Origin: Aphidius gifuensis
Lineage: Eukaryota > Arthropoda > Insecta > Hymenoptera > Braconidae
DNA length: 64,000 nt
Reading direction: 5' to 3'
Assembly (NCBI RefSeq): GCF_014905175.1
Contig: NC_057789.1
Location: forward strand, 21,510,555-21,574,554
Below the pieces are notes generated by a model. That model did no database searches. It saw only the letters and a program-made list of their open reading frames with translations, and was not told the origin of the DNA. Numbering within the stretch: position 1 is the stretch's first letter; the number at the start of each line of letters is the position of its first letter. The translations under genes were made by a program, and so were the position numbers. This document shows, in pieces, positions 1 through 10,529 of this stretch.

Positions 1-168
1 AGACACCCGATTGAGTTCTATCAATTTTATGATGATGAGGATCATCAAGTGAAAAGAATAAATCTTCGGGTCAATATCGAGCACAATGATGATGCTGACA
101 TCCCAAATGTGGATCCTGATGACAATGAACCTATCAATATTGATAGTGATAGTGATATGTTTGAATAA
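1..168 (+). CDS. 3' end of an unidentified acidic protein (partial)
   Basis: Frame 1 is open from the first base for 55 codons and ends in TAA. The product is hydrophilic and acidic, with DDED, NDDAD and DPDDNEP clusters and the terminal residues DSDSDMFE. No domain is visible, so I do not recognise the gene. An acidic C-terminal tail is common in nuclear and transposon-encoded proteins, but that is only analogy. About 20 bases after the stop there is a GTACGT followed 80 bases later by a pyrimidine-rich stretch ending in GTTACAG, which could be a small intron in the 3' untranslated region. The start lies outside the window. Confidence 0.45.
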   Translation, partial: RHPIEFYQFYDDEDHQVKRINLRVNIEHNDDADIPNVDPDDNEPINIDSDSDMFE

Positions 169-340
169 CAATCAGTTCTTCATTAAAAGTACGTATATTT
201 TTTTAAAAACTAAAATATTATATTTGTAAAAAAAATAAACTTATGTATTTTTTTGTTTTTTTGTGTTACAGCTGTCAATCATGATGTGCTGCTAGAGGGG
301 CCATGTTTTCGAAATTTCTAATGCTAAGAGGATGAGATGT

Positions 341-840
341 ATATGAATTTGTTGTGGGGTAGGTATAGATTCAGACTCGGAAGAAATTAAAGATCTTTGT
401 GCAAATAAAAACGAAGTAAACCTCCGCTTACAAAAAATACAGTAAAAATTATGACTTAGAAAATATATTCAGTGGGTGTAAAAAAGAATACAATAAGTGG
501 TAGTTAGACTTACAACTACAGCACCAGATTCGAAACAATCAAAATTAATGACAACTCTTCATGACAAGTCCCAAATATAGTTTTAAATTTCTATAATGTA
601 TAACATAATTTTTCTTGTCATGAAGAGTTGTCATTAATTTTGATTGTTTTGAATTTGGTGCTGTAGTTGTAAGTCTAACTACCACTTATTGTATTCTTTT
701 TTTACACCTACTGAATATATTTTCTAAGTCATAATTTTACTGTATTTTTTTGTAAACGTAGATTGACTTCATTTTATTTGCACCGAGTTTTTTAATCTTT
801 TCCAAGTCTGAATCTATAACTGTTCCACAACGAATTCATA
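341..840. repeat. 500-bp imperfect palindrome (foldback/MITE-like)
   Basis: The left arm (about 341-567) reads as the reverse complement of the right arm (about 615-840), with a roughly 45-bp AT-rich loop near 590. Matching blocks include TAGATTCAGACT, GACTTAGAAAATATATTCAG and GTGGTAGTTAGACTTACAAC. The arms run in the same order with few indels, as in a non-autonomous foldback element. No coding potential or clear target duplication was seen. Confidence 0.8.
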
Positions 841-1125
841 TTTTTCTAATGTTAAGAGAATTAGATTTTGTATTCGAATTTCTTTAACGTCTCATCCTAA
901 GCCATCAAAAATTTAAATTTTGTAAATAAGTACACAAAATAATGATGTTGCCATAGAAGAATAATATATAAAAAAGAAAAAATATAATAACGAATTCCTA
1001 TTTTTTTAAATGCTGAGAGAATTATATTTAACTAGTAGATAATAATTAATAAAATTGATCAATATAAAAAATTAAATAATTCATTTATTTTTTTGTTACC
1101 CCTATGACTTTTTTACATTTTTCAG

Positions 1126-1476
1126 CGGCATGGGAACATGGGACATGGGAACATAACACATGGGAACATGGGAACATAACCTATACTACATAGGAACATG
1201 GGAACATAACACATACTACATAGGAACATGGGAACATAACACATACTACATGGGACCTGGGAACATGGGAACATTGGACATAAGACATGGGAACATACTA
1301 CATGGAAACATAACACATACTACATGGGAACATCGGAACATAACACATACTACATAGGAACATGGGAACATAACACATACTACATGGTAACATGGGACAT
1401 GGGAACATGGGAACATTGGACATAAGACATGGGATCATGGGAACATAACACATACTGCATGGGAACATCGGACATC
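1126..1476. repeat. Minisatellite of CATGGGAACA-type units
   Basis: About 350 bp are built from variants of ACATGGGAACATAACACATA, ACTACATGGGAACA and CATGGGACATGGGAACAT. The units are short, imperfect and reordered. Open frames on both strands here are by-products of the repeat. Confidence 0.9.
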
Positions 1477-2526
1477 GCAATTTAAAATGACAAAATCTGT
1501 ATTACCGACCGAGGGTAAAAAATTTCTTTACCATCTCTGTTTTACCGGTCTCATTCCCCTGTCACCTCGCCGATCTACCTTTTTTCGACCTCCCTCTGTC
1601 ATAGAACGCCTATAGCTACACTACTATCGTAAATACAGCTTCAATGCTAGCATATACTTAGTATTGTATTTAGTAACGAATGTTTTTTTTTTTTAAGTTA
1701 ATAAAATGATTAAATAAATGAAGAAAAAAAAACGCTTCATGAGTAATAGTTTCGAAAGACCCTTTACAAAGTTGCACCGGGAATGTAAGTCCATGATACT
1801 TAAACACGCTTATTTTCTTGGAATTTTTGAATCTTGTGTTCTTGCCTTTTTCCTTTATTCTTTAAAATTATTTTTCATTTTAAAATTTAGTTATTTCATT
1901 CTTTCAAATTATTTTTTATTTAAAAATTCATTTATTTTATATTCAAAAATTTAGATATTTTATTCTTTTAAATTTTTTCTTTCTATATATTGATAAAATT
2001 GAGTTATTCTATATTTTGATATATAATATTTATTATATATTTTTTGTTATCGTGCATATTTTTTTCAACCATTAGCGTACGCCAATATCGATAAATGAAA
2101 GTTCGTAAAATTTCTCAAGAATTTCCTTACTTCGCACCGGCGACATGATACCGTTATTTCAGAATTTTTTTTGTATGTGTACAGACTTACAAATCCAAGA
2201 ACACCATTCATGTCGAGATAATTGAATGGCACTGTCTGTCTTTATTGACATTCCTATCATTGCTGTCTCGTTTTTTTTTTTTTTCTCAAAAAAATCTTTG
2301 TAGTCTTATAAAATAACTTGAGAAAATTTGGACACAATTTAGTTGTTGAATTTTTTTTTTTTTCGATTTTACATTCAATTCAGTCAAATTTGTAAAAATT
2401 TTATAAAATAATTTTATAAAGTGAAAATTTGTATATAAATGAAAAATTTTCAAATTTTACTATTTCAAGTGAAATATCGAGGTGCGTGAACTTGGCCATT
2501 GTAAATTAAAATATTTTTGTTATTAT
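1477..2526. other. Non-coding AT-rich stretch
   Basis: No gene, structural RNA or strong repeat is recognised. There are several poly-T runs (for example near 1681, 2270 and 2350) and a lysine-start open frame at 1718-1954 whose content is low-complexity and hydrophobic, which I do not regard as a gene. Confidence 0.5.
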
Positions 2527-2762
2527 TATTGAGGGTACAAATTTTACTTTTTTTCGGTAAAAATTAGCCTACGTTTCCCCTTCAAAATAATTAAAAAATA
2601 ATGATTTTTGGAGGCAGCATGCAATTGTTAATAAAAATGTTTGATTAACAATCGCATGGTGCCTATGTAAATCGATACTCTTTTATTATTTTTATTTTAT
2701 TTTGAAGAGGACAACGGGACTCATTTGCACCGATAAAATTTGACTTTTTACTCTCAATAATA
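2527..2762. repeat. Palindromic MITE, family shared with 27635-27822
   Basis: The outer parts are inverted: GAGGGTA near 2531 matches the complement of the end at 2760, and both arms carry CTTCAAAATAA-type and CATGCAATTGTTA-type blocks. The centre near 2640 is ATGCAATTGTTAATAAAAAT followed by its inverted partner. A second copy with the same core and inverted layout lies at 27635-27822. Its right end abuts the LTR that starts near 2763. Confidence 0.7.
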
Positions 2763-4490
2763 CTGAAATATCGTAGCCGGATTATTTATTAGACATATGG
2801 ATTTTGCCCAATAAAATAACCCAACTAGATATGTAATTAAATTAACCCTGTTTATCCTGCTCAGCAACAAAACATTAGAAGGGTAGGGAGACGATTTTAC
2901 GTAATGTAGGGAGAGGTAAAAAGGAACCTAAAAAATACGCGAAAATGCAACACAATAATACAATAAAAATTATTTTTCAACAACACTTGTAAATTCAATA
3001 AAAATCGGAGCACAATTTATTTTAGAATTAATCCATTTACTTCAACCTAGAAATACGGTACAAACAAATATTAATTAAGTAACCCAATTAAAATTACTCG
3101 CGCGTCGCGTCGAAAAGAAATAACCTGAAACCATGGGGTCGTGGCGGAATCAGCGACTGAAAATTATTAAAGTGCAAATAACCCGTCCAACAATTAAATT
3201 ACGACGGCCGAAATATCAGCGACGGGATTGGGAAGCAATCCAGTCGATAAATTAAATAATTCACAGACTCTACATTGACGCAACGATTACGCTTGGCTTT
3301 TACAATATTAGTAATTTGCACTTGTTATAAATTCACCGAACAAACACTGAATTAAAATTTATTTAAAAAGGTACTTACATTGGTTGTCGATATTTTAGTC
3401 TAGCAATCTAGTGTCGGCGTGTACCTTGGCTTGACCTTGAATTTGGCTCGAAATTGACGGGTTGACTTGGATATTTTATCGCCGATTGATTAACGATGCA
3501 CATTTATTTATATATATATATATATATTTTATATAGATGTGGTACAATATGATTATACAAATTGGTTGTATGCGGTTGAAGATTAAATTATGTCAAACTT
3601 TAGACACAAGCGTAGCACTGATTTTATAGTAAAATTGTAATAAAAATATTACTTTTATCCAAATTTAAATAAAATAATTATATGAAACTTTTCACTGTAC
3701 TTTATAAGTCGTATTCAAGATCGATTGGCTGACCACGAGGTCGTGAATTTTTATAATTAAATATTTAGTTATTTTAGATAAATAACTAGATTATTTACTG
3801 CAGCAAAATGTAATTTATATTATTCAATATTTATTTGATTAGTTAATTTAACACAATACGTGTCTTGAATTTAATTAACACAAGCAAGAAAAATTCAGAC
3901 CATGCGGTCGTAATTTATTACAAGTTAAATTTGTAAATGATTTGATGAATTTAAATTGATAATTTAAGTAACTAAATGTTACTTTAATATTGTTAAAACA
4001 ACAATTTAATGAAATAATCAATAAAATATTGAGTAAGGATAACTTACAGTTTGTGCTGATTCGTAGAAAAATATTCTAAGTTTTTAGAGCAACTAAAATT
4101 CGACGAGGCAAAGTGCCTAAGCTAGTTAGAGCTGGAAGAGCTGGTGTAGGTCAAGGAACTAACTCTGACCGAGTGACCGAGATCTAGCGATCAATCTCAC
4201 TCGATACTCTCAGAACATAAAGCTAGGTAGGGATCCTTCGGGGATGTCGATAATACTCATTATATTAATTTGCATTTAATTTTCCTAATTAAAATTGGCG
4301 GTAGATGCGCTTGGCAATAGTGCCGGCTCAAGTAATTTGTTGGGAGTGCAAAACCTCTAGCTCCCTTAAATGTAATATATTGACGGTCTGTAAGATGAAG
4401 CTAGGGGTATCAAAAAGTACCCTGAATATTTAATATAAATTAGAATAAAGAAAATTAAAAAGTTTGTGCGGCTCACCGCCGGACATTACA
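2763..4490 (-). repeat. 3' LTR of the minus-strand Gypsy-like element
   Basis: On the minus strand the LTR begins TGTAATGTCCGGCGGTGAGC at 4490, directly after a polypurine tract. The far end is placed near 2763 because homology to a second, degenerate copy (45252-47590) begins at matching points: both have TTATTTATTAGACA just inside and CCCTGTTTATCCTGCTCA further in. At about 1.7 kb it is long for the group. The inner boundary is well supported; the outer boundary is an estimate. No matching 5' LTR was found beyond 13.9 kb, so the element is truncated. Confidence 0.65.
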
Positions 4491-4499
4491 CCCCCACAG
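4491..4499 (-). other. Polypurine tract
   Basis: On the minus strand CTGTGGGGG lies immediately before the TGTAATG start of the LTR. Position and composition fit the plus-strand primer site of an LTR retroelement. Confidence 0.75.
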
Positions 4500-4784
4500 T
4501 GAAACCTTTCGTTCAGGGAACGAAGTGTACGTAAACGGAAGGCTTGACGTACTGTTCCGTAAGTAATTTACCTATCTTTTACCTTAAATTTACATTACAG
4601 CAGTTCTTAATATCTATTCGTTATATCTTGAAGTTCTTGAAGTTTTAAAGTTCTTGGAGTTCTTGATTTTGAAAGTCTGAGTTTTATGCTTACTCAGGCT
4701 CTTTTTGCAGCCTTGGCCGATTTCCGAGCGTAAATTTCCTTGATATCTTTGAAGGTTAGGAATTCTCCAACACAATCTGAACAT

Positions 4785-5087
4785 TTAGTTGGATCGTGTT
4801 CGATCCAACAATATCTCAGCGCAATTTGAGCAGCTGAGTGGTAACTCTGGATCATCCGACCACATGTGAGGGTGGTCTATATAAGTGTACTCGTTTTGGT
4901 ATCTTATTATATCACTTTTATATGTACATGTGGTACACAGTTGTTTTTCTCCCTCTGCTTGATAGATGGTGACTCCGCTGATATAGGGGGCCCCGTTGAG
5001 ACAGAACAAGACTTCTGCTTCTTTGAAATCCTCTTCCACGTTTATTTGGCCTCTCTCGATTTTTCTAACTAGGCTATTTGATACCAT
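4785..5087 (-). CDS. Accessory ORF with paired CxxC motifs
   Basis: A 100-codon minus-strand ORF, the last before the 3' LTR. It has two CxxC pairs (CTTC about residue 51 and CSNC about residue 86) separated by about 35 residues, the layout of a small zinc ribbon. The rest is acidic and polar with no signal peptide or membrane segment. Its start overlaps the end of the ORF at 5074-5634 by 14 bases, which suggests coupled translation or one former longer frame. No known family is recognised. It could be a retroelement accessory protein or remnant of a larger cysteine-rich protein shared with the neighbouring ORFs. Confidence 0.5.
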   Translation of the reverse strand: MVSNSLVRKIERGQINVEEDFKEAEVLFCLNGAPYISGVTIYQAEGEKQLCTTCTYKSDIIRYQNEYTYIDHPHMWSDDPELPLSCSNCAEILLDRTRSN

Positions 5088-5634
5088 ATCCAGTGGACAA
5101 CCGGGACGGTAACACCGTCATAGATATTGAAAGGTTTTCTCTGGTTCCATCTTTTCTTGTGTGGTCGCTAGTTCTTGAGGGCAATATTATCGTATCGTAT
5201 ATTATCGTATCGTGACCTCCATCGCACTGTGCACACTTGTTATTTGAGTCTTGGAATAGTGTTTCCAATCCTACATTCTCTTCTGCCTCAATCCAATCTT
5301 CTACTGCTTCTTCTTCTTCTTCTTCTTGCATCGTTAGATATGGCTTGTTTGAATCTAAATATGCTTTTTCTGTGTTACCAGAACAACTGGTATAGTTGAG
5401 GCTGGACCCTTCGAATGACAGTCCCAATCCCCATTCTTCTTCTGATTCTATCCCTGGTTGTTTCTCCATGATAGACTTGAGAAGACCTAGGTCTATCCCC
5501 CAGCCTTTATCTTCGTATGCACATTGTGCACACCAATTTACTAAATGGAATTTTGCTATTAGTATTCTACAGCGTCCGCAATAGATATCCACCTGTTCGT
5601 GATTATTGGTCCATAGAGTTGTTTTATGGATCAC
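5074..5634 (-). CDS. Accessory ORF with CxxC pairs and glutamate-rich middle
   Basis: A 186-codon minus-strand ORF. CGRC near residue 19 and CAQC near residue 35 form a likely zinc ribbon, and a third pair (CAQC) occurs near residue 135. The middle is very acidic, with a run of glutamates encoded by a GAA/GAG repeat at about 5305-5330. It lies between an 75-codon ORF (5674-5898) and the 100-codon ORF with which it overlaps. The repeated presence of CxxC pairs in all these neighbours suggests related functions, perhaps nucleic-acid binding. I cannot assign a family. Confidence 0.5.
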   Translation of the reverse strand: MIHKTTLWTNNHEQVDIYCGRCRILIAKFHLVNWCAQCAYEDKGWGIDLGLLKSIMEKQPGIESEEEWGLGLSFEGSSLNYTSCSGNTEKAYLDSNKPYLTMQEEEEEEAVEDWIEAEENVGLETLFQDSNNKCAQCDGGHDTIIYDTIILPSRTSDHTRKDGTRENLSISMTVLPSRLSTGYGIK

Positions 5635-5673
5635 TTCATCCTTTTCTTCCGACGTAGTATCTCGTTCTATATC

Positions 5674-5898
5674 CTAACAGCTGATGCAGTAGAAAGTCTC
5701 TGCATATCTACTTGTACTGCGATATAACACCAAATTTTTGATCCCTGATCGTGGTTGGATGTCGTCCGCCTGCGTCTGCTTCAGTGACCTGACAGCATCG
5801 AGGTAATCCCCTTTTGGAGAATAAAAGGCGTCGAACTCCTCCCACCTTGGATCTTGCGTCACAGTGTATTGGCAGGTGACGTACTCCGCAGAAATCAT
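5674..5898 (-). CDS. Small ORF between env and LTR
   Basis: A 74-codon minus-strand ORF starting at the only ATG of a short stretch and ending in CISC. It has few features beyond two cysteine-containing segments (VTCQY and CISC). It lies in the same orientation and spacing as its cysteine-rich neighbours. No family is recognised and it may be a fragment. Confidence 0.3.
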   Translation of the reverse strand: MISAEYVTCQYTVTQDPRWEEFDAFYSPKGDYLDAVRSLKQTQADDIQPRSGIKNLVLYRSTSRYAETFYCISC

Positions 5899-6185
5899 GA
5901 TGATGTGGTTGAATTGGTTGATTAGTTCACAAAAATTTATATAAATCTAAACAGATTTGCAAGATTAATTAGTCTACACATTTATTTTATGTAATATTAG
6001 CGGGTTTATTTCGTAATCATTAAATTCTAACAATACCTTATTTTAAAAGGATAAGCAACTTACTGAGTTTGTTTATCCTTTTAACCTAGGATATATTTAT
6101 TCATAATTATTAAAATTAACCCAAAAAGGAAAGAAGGACTTTCTAATACTTAATTTATTCAAATTGATTAAAAAATTTCTTATGA

Positions 6186-6899
6186 TTAATTGTCTCTTTT
6201 TTTTTTTTTTTTTTTGTAAATAAAATTTTTTTTTTTTTTTTTTATACTAATCCTCCTTCTACTGCTTATTTTTCTTAGTAAAAATTTCTTATTCTTCCAC
6301 GATGCTTTCTCCGGGTTCCTTTTTTTTATTGGGAATGTTATAGGATTGGTAGGGGTTGATTTTTCTTTTGGGCTTCGGCAGTTTGCTGCGATGTGGCCAA
6401 TATTACCGCATGAATAGCATCGGCGATGAGGTCTGGGCATAGTGGGCTTACACGTGAAACATCTCTGTTCTAATGCTTTCCGCTGTTCCCGATTTTTTTG
6501 TCGTTGAACAACCTCTGCTTGGCTTTGATCAAGATTGATTAAAGACCACAATCCTGAACAGCAGTTAGTGATGTGGTATTCTGATTTACAGAATTCGCAA
6601 TTTCTGTCATCTAGATCTTCAAATGATTCTAGCTTATCTTGGATTAAATCTAACTTTATAGTAGCTAGTTTTGCTGCCAACCAACTTGGACAATGTCCTG
6701 CAGAGTGGTTGCTACCACAAAGCTGACATTGAACTCTATGGTTTTTGACCGTTGCTTCTGCTTTCGGGATTTGATTTATGCTGTAACGAAACCCATCCCT
6801 GTAGATGTCGTCCTGTCCCCGACTGGTGAGCTTAACTGAAGCAGTTGGACACAAATTTGTGGGTTTTTTTTTCATTTGAATAACGTAATCTTTTGTCAT
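6186..6899 (-). CDS. Zinc-knuckle protein with three CCHC-like motifs
   Basis: A 237-codon minus-strand ORF. Three knuckles are visible: CQLCGSNHSAGHC (C-x2-C-x3-H-x4-C), CEFCKSEYHITNCC (C-x2-C-x4-H-x4-C) and a canonical CYSCGNIGHIAANC. The C-terminus is lysine-rich and runs into poly-T/poly-A DNA, so the true end may have been lost. CCHC knuckles bind single-stranded nucleic acid and are typical of retroelement Gag nucleocapsid. The odd point is location: this ORF lies downstream of envelope, where Gag is not expected. It may be an accessory nucleocapsid-like protein or a rearranged gag segment. Confidence 0.6.
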   Translation of the reverse strand: MTKDYVIQMKKKPTNLCPTASVKLTSRGQDDIYRDGFRYSINQIPKAEATVKNHRVQCQLCGSNHSAGHCPSWLAAKLATIKLDLIQDKLESFEDLDDRNCEFCKSEYHITNCCSGLWSLINLDQSQAEVVQRQKNREQRKALEQRCFTCKPTMPRPHRRCYSCGNIGHIAANCRSPKEKSTPTNPITFPIKKRNPEKASWKNKKFLLRKISSRRRISIKKKKKNFIYKKKKKKRDN

Positions 6900-6930
6900 C
6901 AGTTCTCTGGGAGGATTTCGATTGATTACG

Positions 6931-7331
6931 TTATTCGATGGGTGTTGATTCTGGTTCCCAAGGTGTACTGATGAAACCCCGTATTATGATTGTCTTATAT
7001 TCGTCTAACAGGTTATCATGGAGGACATATTCCGCTAAGCAGTCTTCGCATCCTTCCGCCCGTTTTTCTATTAACAAAGTTTGCTGACATTCATTGCAAT
7101 TTAAATTGAGGTTTCTTTCCAAGGTTAACAAATGAAACCTATGTAAAATTTTATGGAAACGAGATTCTGAATTTCTAAATGTTTCTGTGTAACACGGTAC
7201 ACATAACAATTCTTTCCTTGGGTTGTTTTTTTAATTACTATTGTATCTACACCTTCTTTTAATTGTATGCAAGAGGCTGGGCCGATACCATAGAACAAGC
7301 TGGTACAACTTGTTCTTCTAGCTAAAACCAC
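6931..7331 (-). pseudogene. Cysteine-rich accessory ORF with a frameshift
   Basis: Two overlapping minus-strand frames (7125-7331 and 6931-7209) look like halves of one gene, with the reading frame changing near 7200-7220. The downstream half has CVPC, then CNEC and CEDC about 15 residues apart, again a set of CxxC pairs. The upstream half has scattered cysteines and no domain. Its neighbours on both sides are ORFs of the same style. Function unknown. Confidence 0.4.
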
Positions 7332-7961
7332 TCTTTTCAGCTGGGCAGAAGACTATTCTATTGAACACTTTCGTAGTTGGCATTTTCGCAGGTTTTCTGC
7401 TGCTATTAAATATTGTGGCGCTGCCATTTTTCGATGGTATTATTTTGTAATAGTAGGCAGACATGTGGATTTCTTTTAGTATTTTTTTTACCTACTTGAC
7501 ACGAATTTTCTTACGTAATTTAAATATAGCAAGAATTATTATTATAGTAGCCTTCCTTGAAGAGATAAATAATTCGTGATTAGTTATTCCTTCAATCGGA
7601 GAAGATACTTTTTAGAAGAAAAAAAATTAAAATTATTCGTTTATAAACTATAGGAGTAGTTGTTTAGGACATAAATTATAACAATAAAAATTAATAAAAA
7701 GAAACTTATTATTAATTTTAAAAAAATGGTATTTTTAATTGCTATACATCATGGTAAAACGAAAATATTTGAGGACAATCATCCGACGTTCAGGCGTCGT
7801 CGGGCTTCTGTGGGCATCTAACATTGGAGTGGTGTGTATCGTGTTGGTGCTCGTGGAGAAGGAGTATCATCAAACAACGAGTTTCCTTCATCAACTCTGT
7901 TTTGGCCAGGTTGTGGTGGAACTGTGTTATTATTTGTTCTTAGAATCTCCTATCTCAGTTC
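7332..7961. other. Non-coding spacer
   Basis: AT-rich sequence between two accessory ORFs. I see no ORF with recognisable content on the minus strand and no terminal repeats; it may contain decayed coding sequence. Confidence 0.4.
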
Positions 7962-8351
7962 TTAGAATTCTCCTTCTTCTTCTTCTGGGTGGTCTCCTTG
8001 GTGTCGTAACCTTGGATCCCTGCGTAGTGAAAGTTTTACCGGGCTGTATGCGTGTTCACCCAACACGTTGTAGTCATCGGAATACGGCCGATATCGGGCG
8101 GAAGCAATTTTTTCCATAAGTTTTGGACGTTCTAAATCTCTGGTATGCTGTACCCATTCGCAAACCCTGTCATTACAGGAGAAAGACCATTCTTCCCTCC
8201 GTATTCCGTGAGTTTGTCTCTGCGTGAGTAACCATCCCAGAGGTTGATTTCGTCTTTTCAAATAATTTACTTCTAGTGATTCATCAATGAGCGATCTGGA
8301 TTCGGGATCATGCGGTAATAGATCTTCGTTTACAATATGCTGCGTTTTCAT
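7962..8351 (-). CDS. Unidentified ORF directly after envelope
   Basis: A 129-codon minus-strand ORF beginning about 145 bases after the envelope stop. It is charged, with a LIDESLEVNYLKRR stretch and a glutamate-rich end (EEEEGEF). It has two nearby cysteines (SFSCNDRVCEW) but no clear zinc motif, signal peptide or membrane segment. I do not recognise a family. Its place immediately after env suggests expression from a subgenomic or spliced transcript, which is inference only. Confidence 0.4.
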   Translation of the reverse strand: MKTQHIVNEDLLPHDPESRSLIDESLEVNYLKRRNQPLGWLLTQRQTHGIRREEWSFSCNDRVCEWVQHTRDLERPKLMEKIASARYRPYSDDYNVLGEHAYSPVKLSLRRDPRLRHQGDHPEEEEGEF

Positions 8352-8496
8352 CTACAATCAAATTGAAACAAAGAGCAACCCGACACACATATATCGTAAA
8401 TTTAATACCTTTCATTGTTTACCATGATGTTTATTAAACATAACTTAATTTCTAACTTATTATTATTATTATTTTTTTTTTTGTTGAATCTCATTA

Positions 8497-10417
8497 TTAA
8501 TTATGTTTGTTTTGGTTGGGGAAGGGGCGATATTCGTTATTGACAGGAGCGGTTGGGTACAAGCCTGTTTCTACGTTTTTAGGGAGTAGTTCGACATCGG
8601 GAGAGGTTTCATTGAGGTATTCCCCGCTGTTAGTTCGTTTAGCTTTACGTTCGTGTAAAAGACCAGTGACCAGAGTTGACCATAGTGCTGCTAATAAATG
8701 TACCGACCAACCGTATACAGCGTGGAGGGCGTAACCATGTAATATGGTATCCGCTATTGTCTTAAAAATGTGCACAATAGTGAATATTCCAATAATTCCA
8801 GCACCAATATCACCAAAGTAAGTGAATTTACTTACCCCATGTCTTTTCCCAGACACTTTCGGATATCTTTTCGAAATCCTCATCGCTGAAGATCCCCATG
8901 TAGTATCCCCTTAGCGTATACGAGGTTTGTACCAGAAGCTTGAGCTGCGAAGTCACCCAATACCATGGATCTCTCAATAGGGAACATGATTCTTTCTCTC
9001 ATGTTCTGTAGATCTTCCGAGGTGTAAATACCTGATGAGGCTAGTTCTGTCAATGCGTTGCATTTCCAGCTAGCTGTAGTAGCAGGTTTCAAAATTGAAG
9101 GTGTTTCTCCCAAGACTGGGTTAGGAATAATTTTGTACTATAGATTGTCAATTTTGAAATATTGTAGTAGGGGTCCGTTACATGGTAGTTAAGTTGCCTC
9201 AGAAGTTATAATGTGCGTGCGAGGAGTCATGAACATACTTCCATTTCTATCTTTTGTGATTAGTAAATTACTGTAGCATTTACCATCTTGTCTTATTTTC
9301 ACCTCCACGGCCACACATTGAATCATATGAATTACTTCCCCTGCTACTATTGCTGTGTAGCCAGGTTTACCCATATATTGGTACGCGAATTCATCGGGGA
9401 TATTTGCAGCGAGGGACAGGCTTGCACGCAATTGCTTCATAAATAAATCACAATAAATTATAGTATAACTCGCTCATTTCGCCTCTCGCCCAAAGTTTCA
9501 CATAAACAAACTTAGCATCTACGTAACTCATCATGTCGTGTGATTCGAGATCTTTTTTCTCTTTAGTGGTTAATGAGTGACCTACAGTTATAAATAATCT
9601 AGGGTGTTCGGTAGTAAGTATTTTGGTTCCGCAATTTTCGAATGAACTTTTTGTTTTAAGAGAAAAGCTATAACCATTTTCTGTTACTGAATATACCGTG
9701 TGCTACGTTAGCTTCACCAAACCATATGGTTGAGTATTTATCTACATCACACCATTTACTTGCTGGTCTGTTGTCCCAAAAAGCATAACCGCCGTACATG
9801 TCGATACATGATTCAGCACTCAGCTGGCGAGAAGTTCCCGAACTAAAATGGATCTTGTCTTGTTCTAACTTAACTCTAGCGCTTTGCTTAGTATATGTAA
9901 TGGTTATGGAGGCTGTTACGACAACATGGTTCCAGCTTCCATAAGCATCCGAATAACTTGCCCCTGAACAATCTCCATCTAAGTTCGCACTTCCTGCCAG
10001 TGTAACAACTCTATAATTTACAATGTTTGGTGACAGTTGCTGTATAACCGTGTTGCCGACTGTCACCGTACTGTGATTATAAAGCGTTTTGCACGCATCC
10101 CTTGAAATAGGATTAATATATTTAGCGTTGCCATTATTAGTAATGGCCACATAATCTGTAGCGGCTCCACAGTTGAAGACTATTCTAGACCGTTCAACCT
10201 TACACAGCCACGCTTCCGCCTGGGTGTACGTGACTAGTTCGCTCAGCATCACCTTTGCCTTGCTAGTCTTCACTGGCTCTCGAGCAATATCACACTCATT
10301 AACGTCCAACAATGAAATAGTAGTGGTGTTTAGCATGGGTCCAGTGCAATCGAACCCAATAAGGGCCTCGACCGCGGCCAACGCTAGTACCAATATGGCT
10401 ACGCTTTTCTTAATCAT
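8497..10417 (-). pseudogene. env: Envelope glycoprotein pseudogene, chuvirus-like type
   Basis: Four minus-strand segments (10417-9668, about 9667-9441 in another frame, 9440-9189, and 9113-8497 in two frames) read as one glycoprotein. The start at 10417 gives a hydrophobic signal peptide of about 19 residues followed by FDC and LLDVNECDI. Later parts include a cysteine-containing GKCYSNLL stretch, a MTPRTHI stretch and a SEDLQNMRERIMFP stretch. Hydrophobic segments occur in the last part (around GAGIIGIFTIVHI and LLAALWSTLVTGLL), followed by a polar tail. The pattern matches surface glycoproteins of arthropod negative-strand RNA viruses of the chuvirus group, which insect LTR elements have captured as env. 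Frame changes near 9670, 9445, 9150 and 8880 and intervening stops make it non-functional. The family match is from recall and is not searched. Confidence 0.65.
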
Positions 10418-10529
10418 CTGTGAATTATTATTCTAATACTCTGGCATCTATACAATGTTATTTTACACCGGTTTCTACTCTTTTGGACTCTCGCTTCGTA
10501 ATTTCCTCCTCTTGTTCCAATTCTCTTAA

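Noticed and set aside
7739..8119. 126-codon plus-strand ORF
   Set aside because: Antisense to the ORF following env, with leucine-rich low-complexity content.
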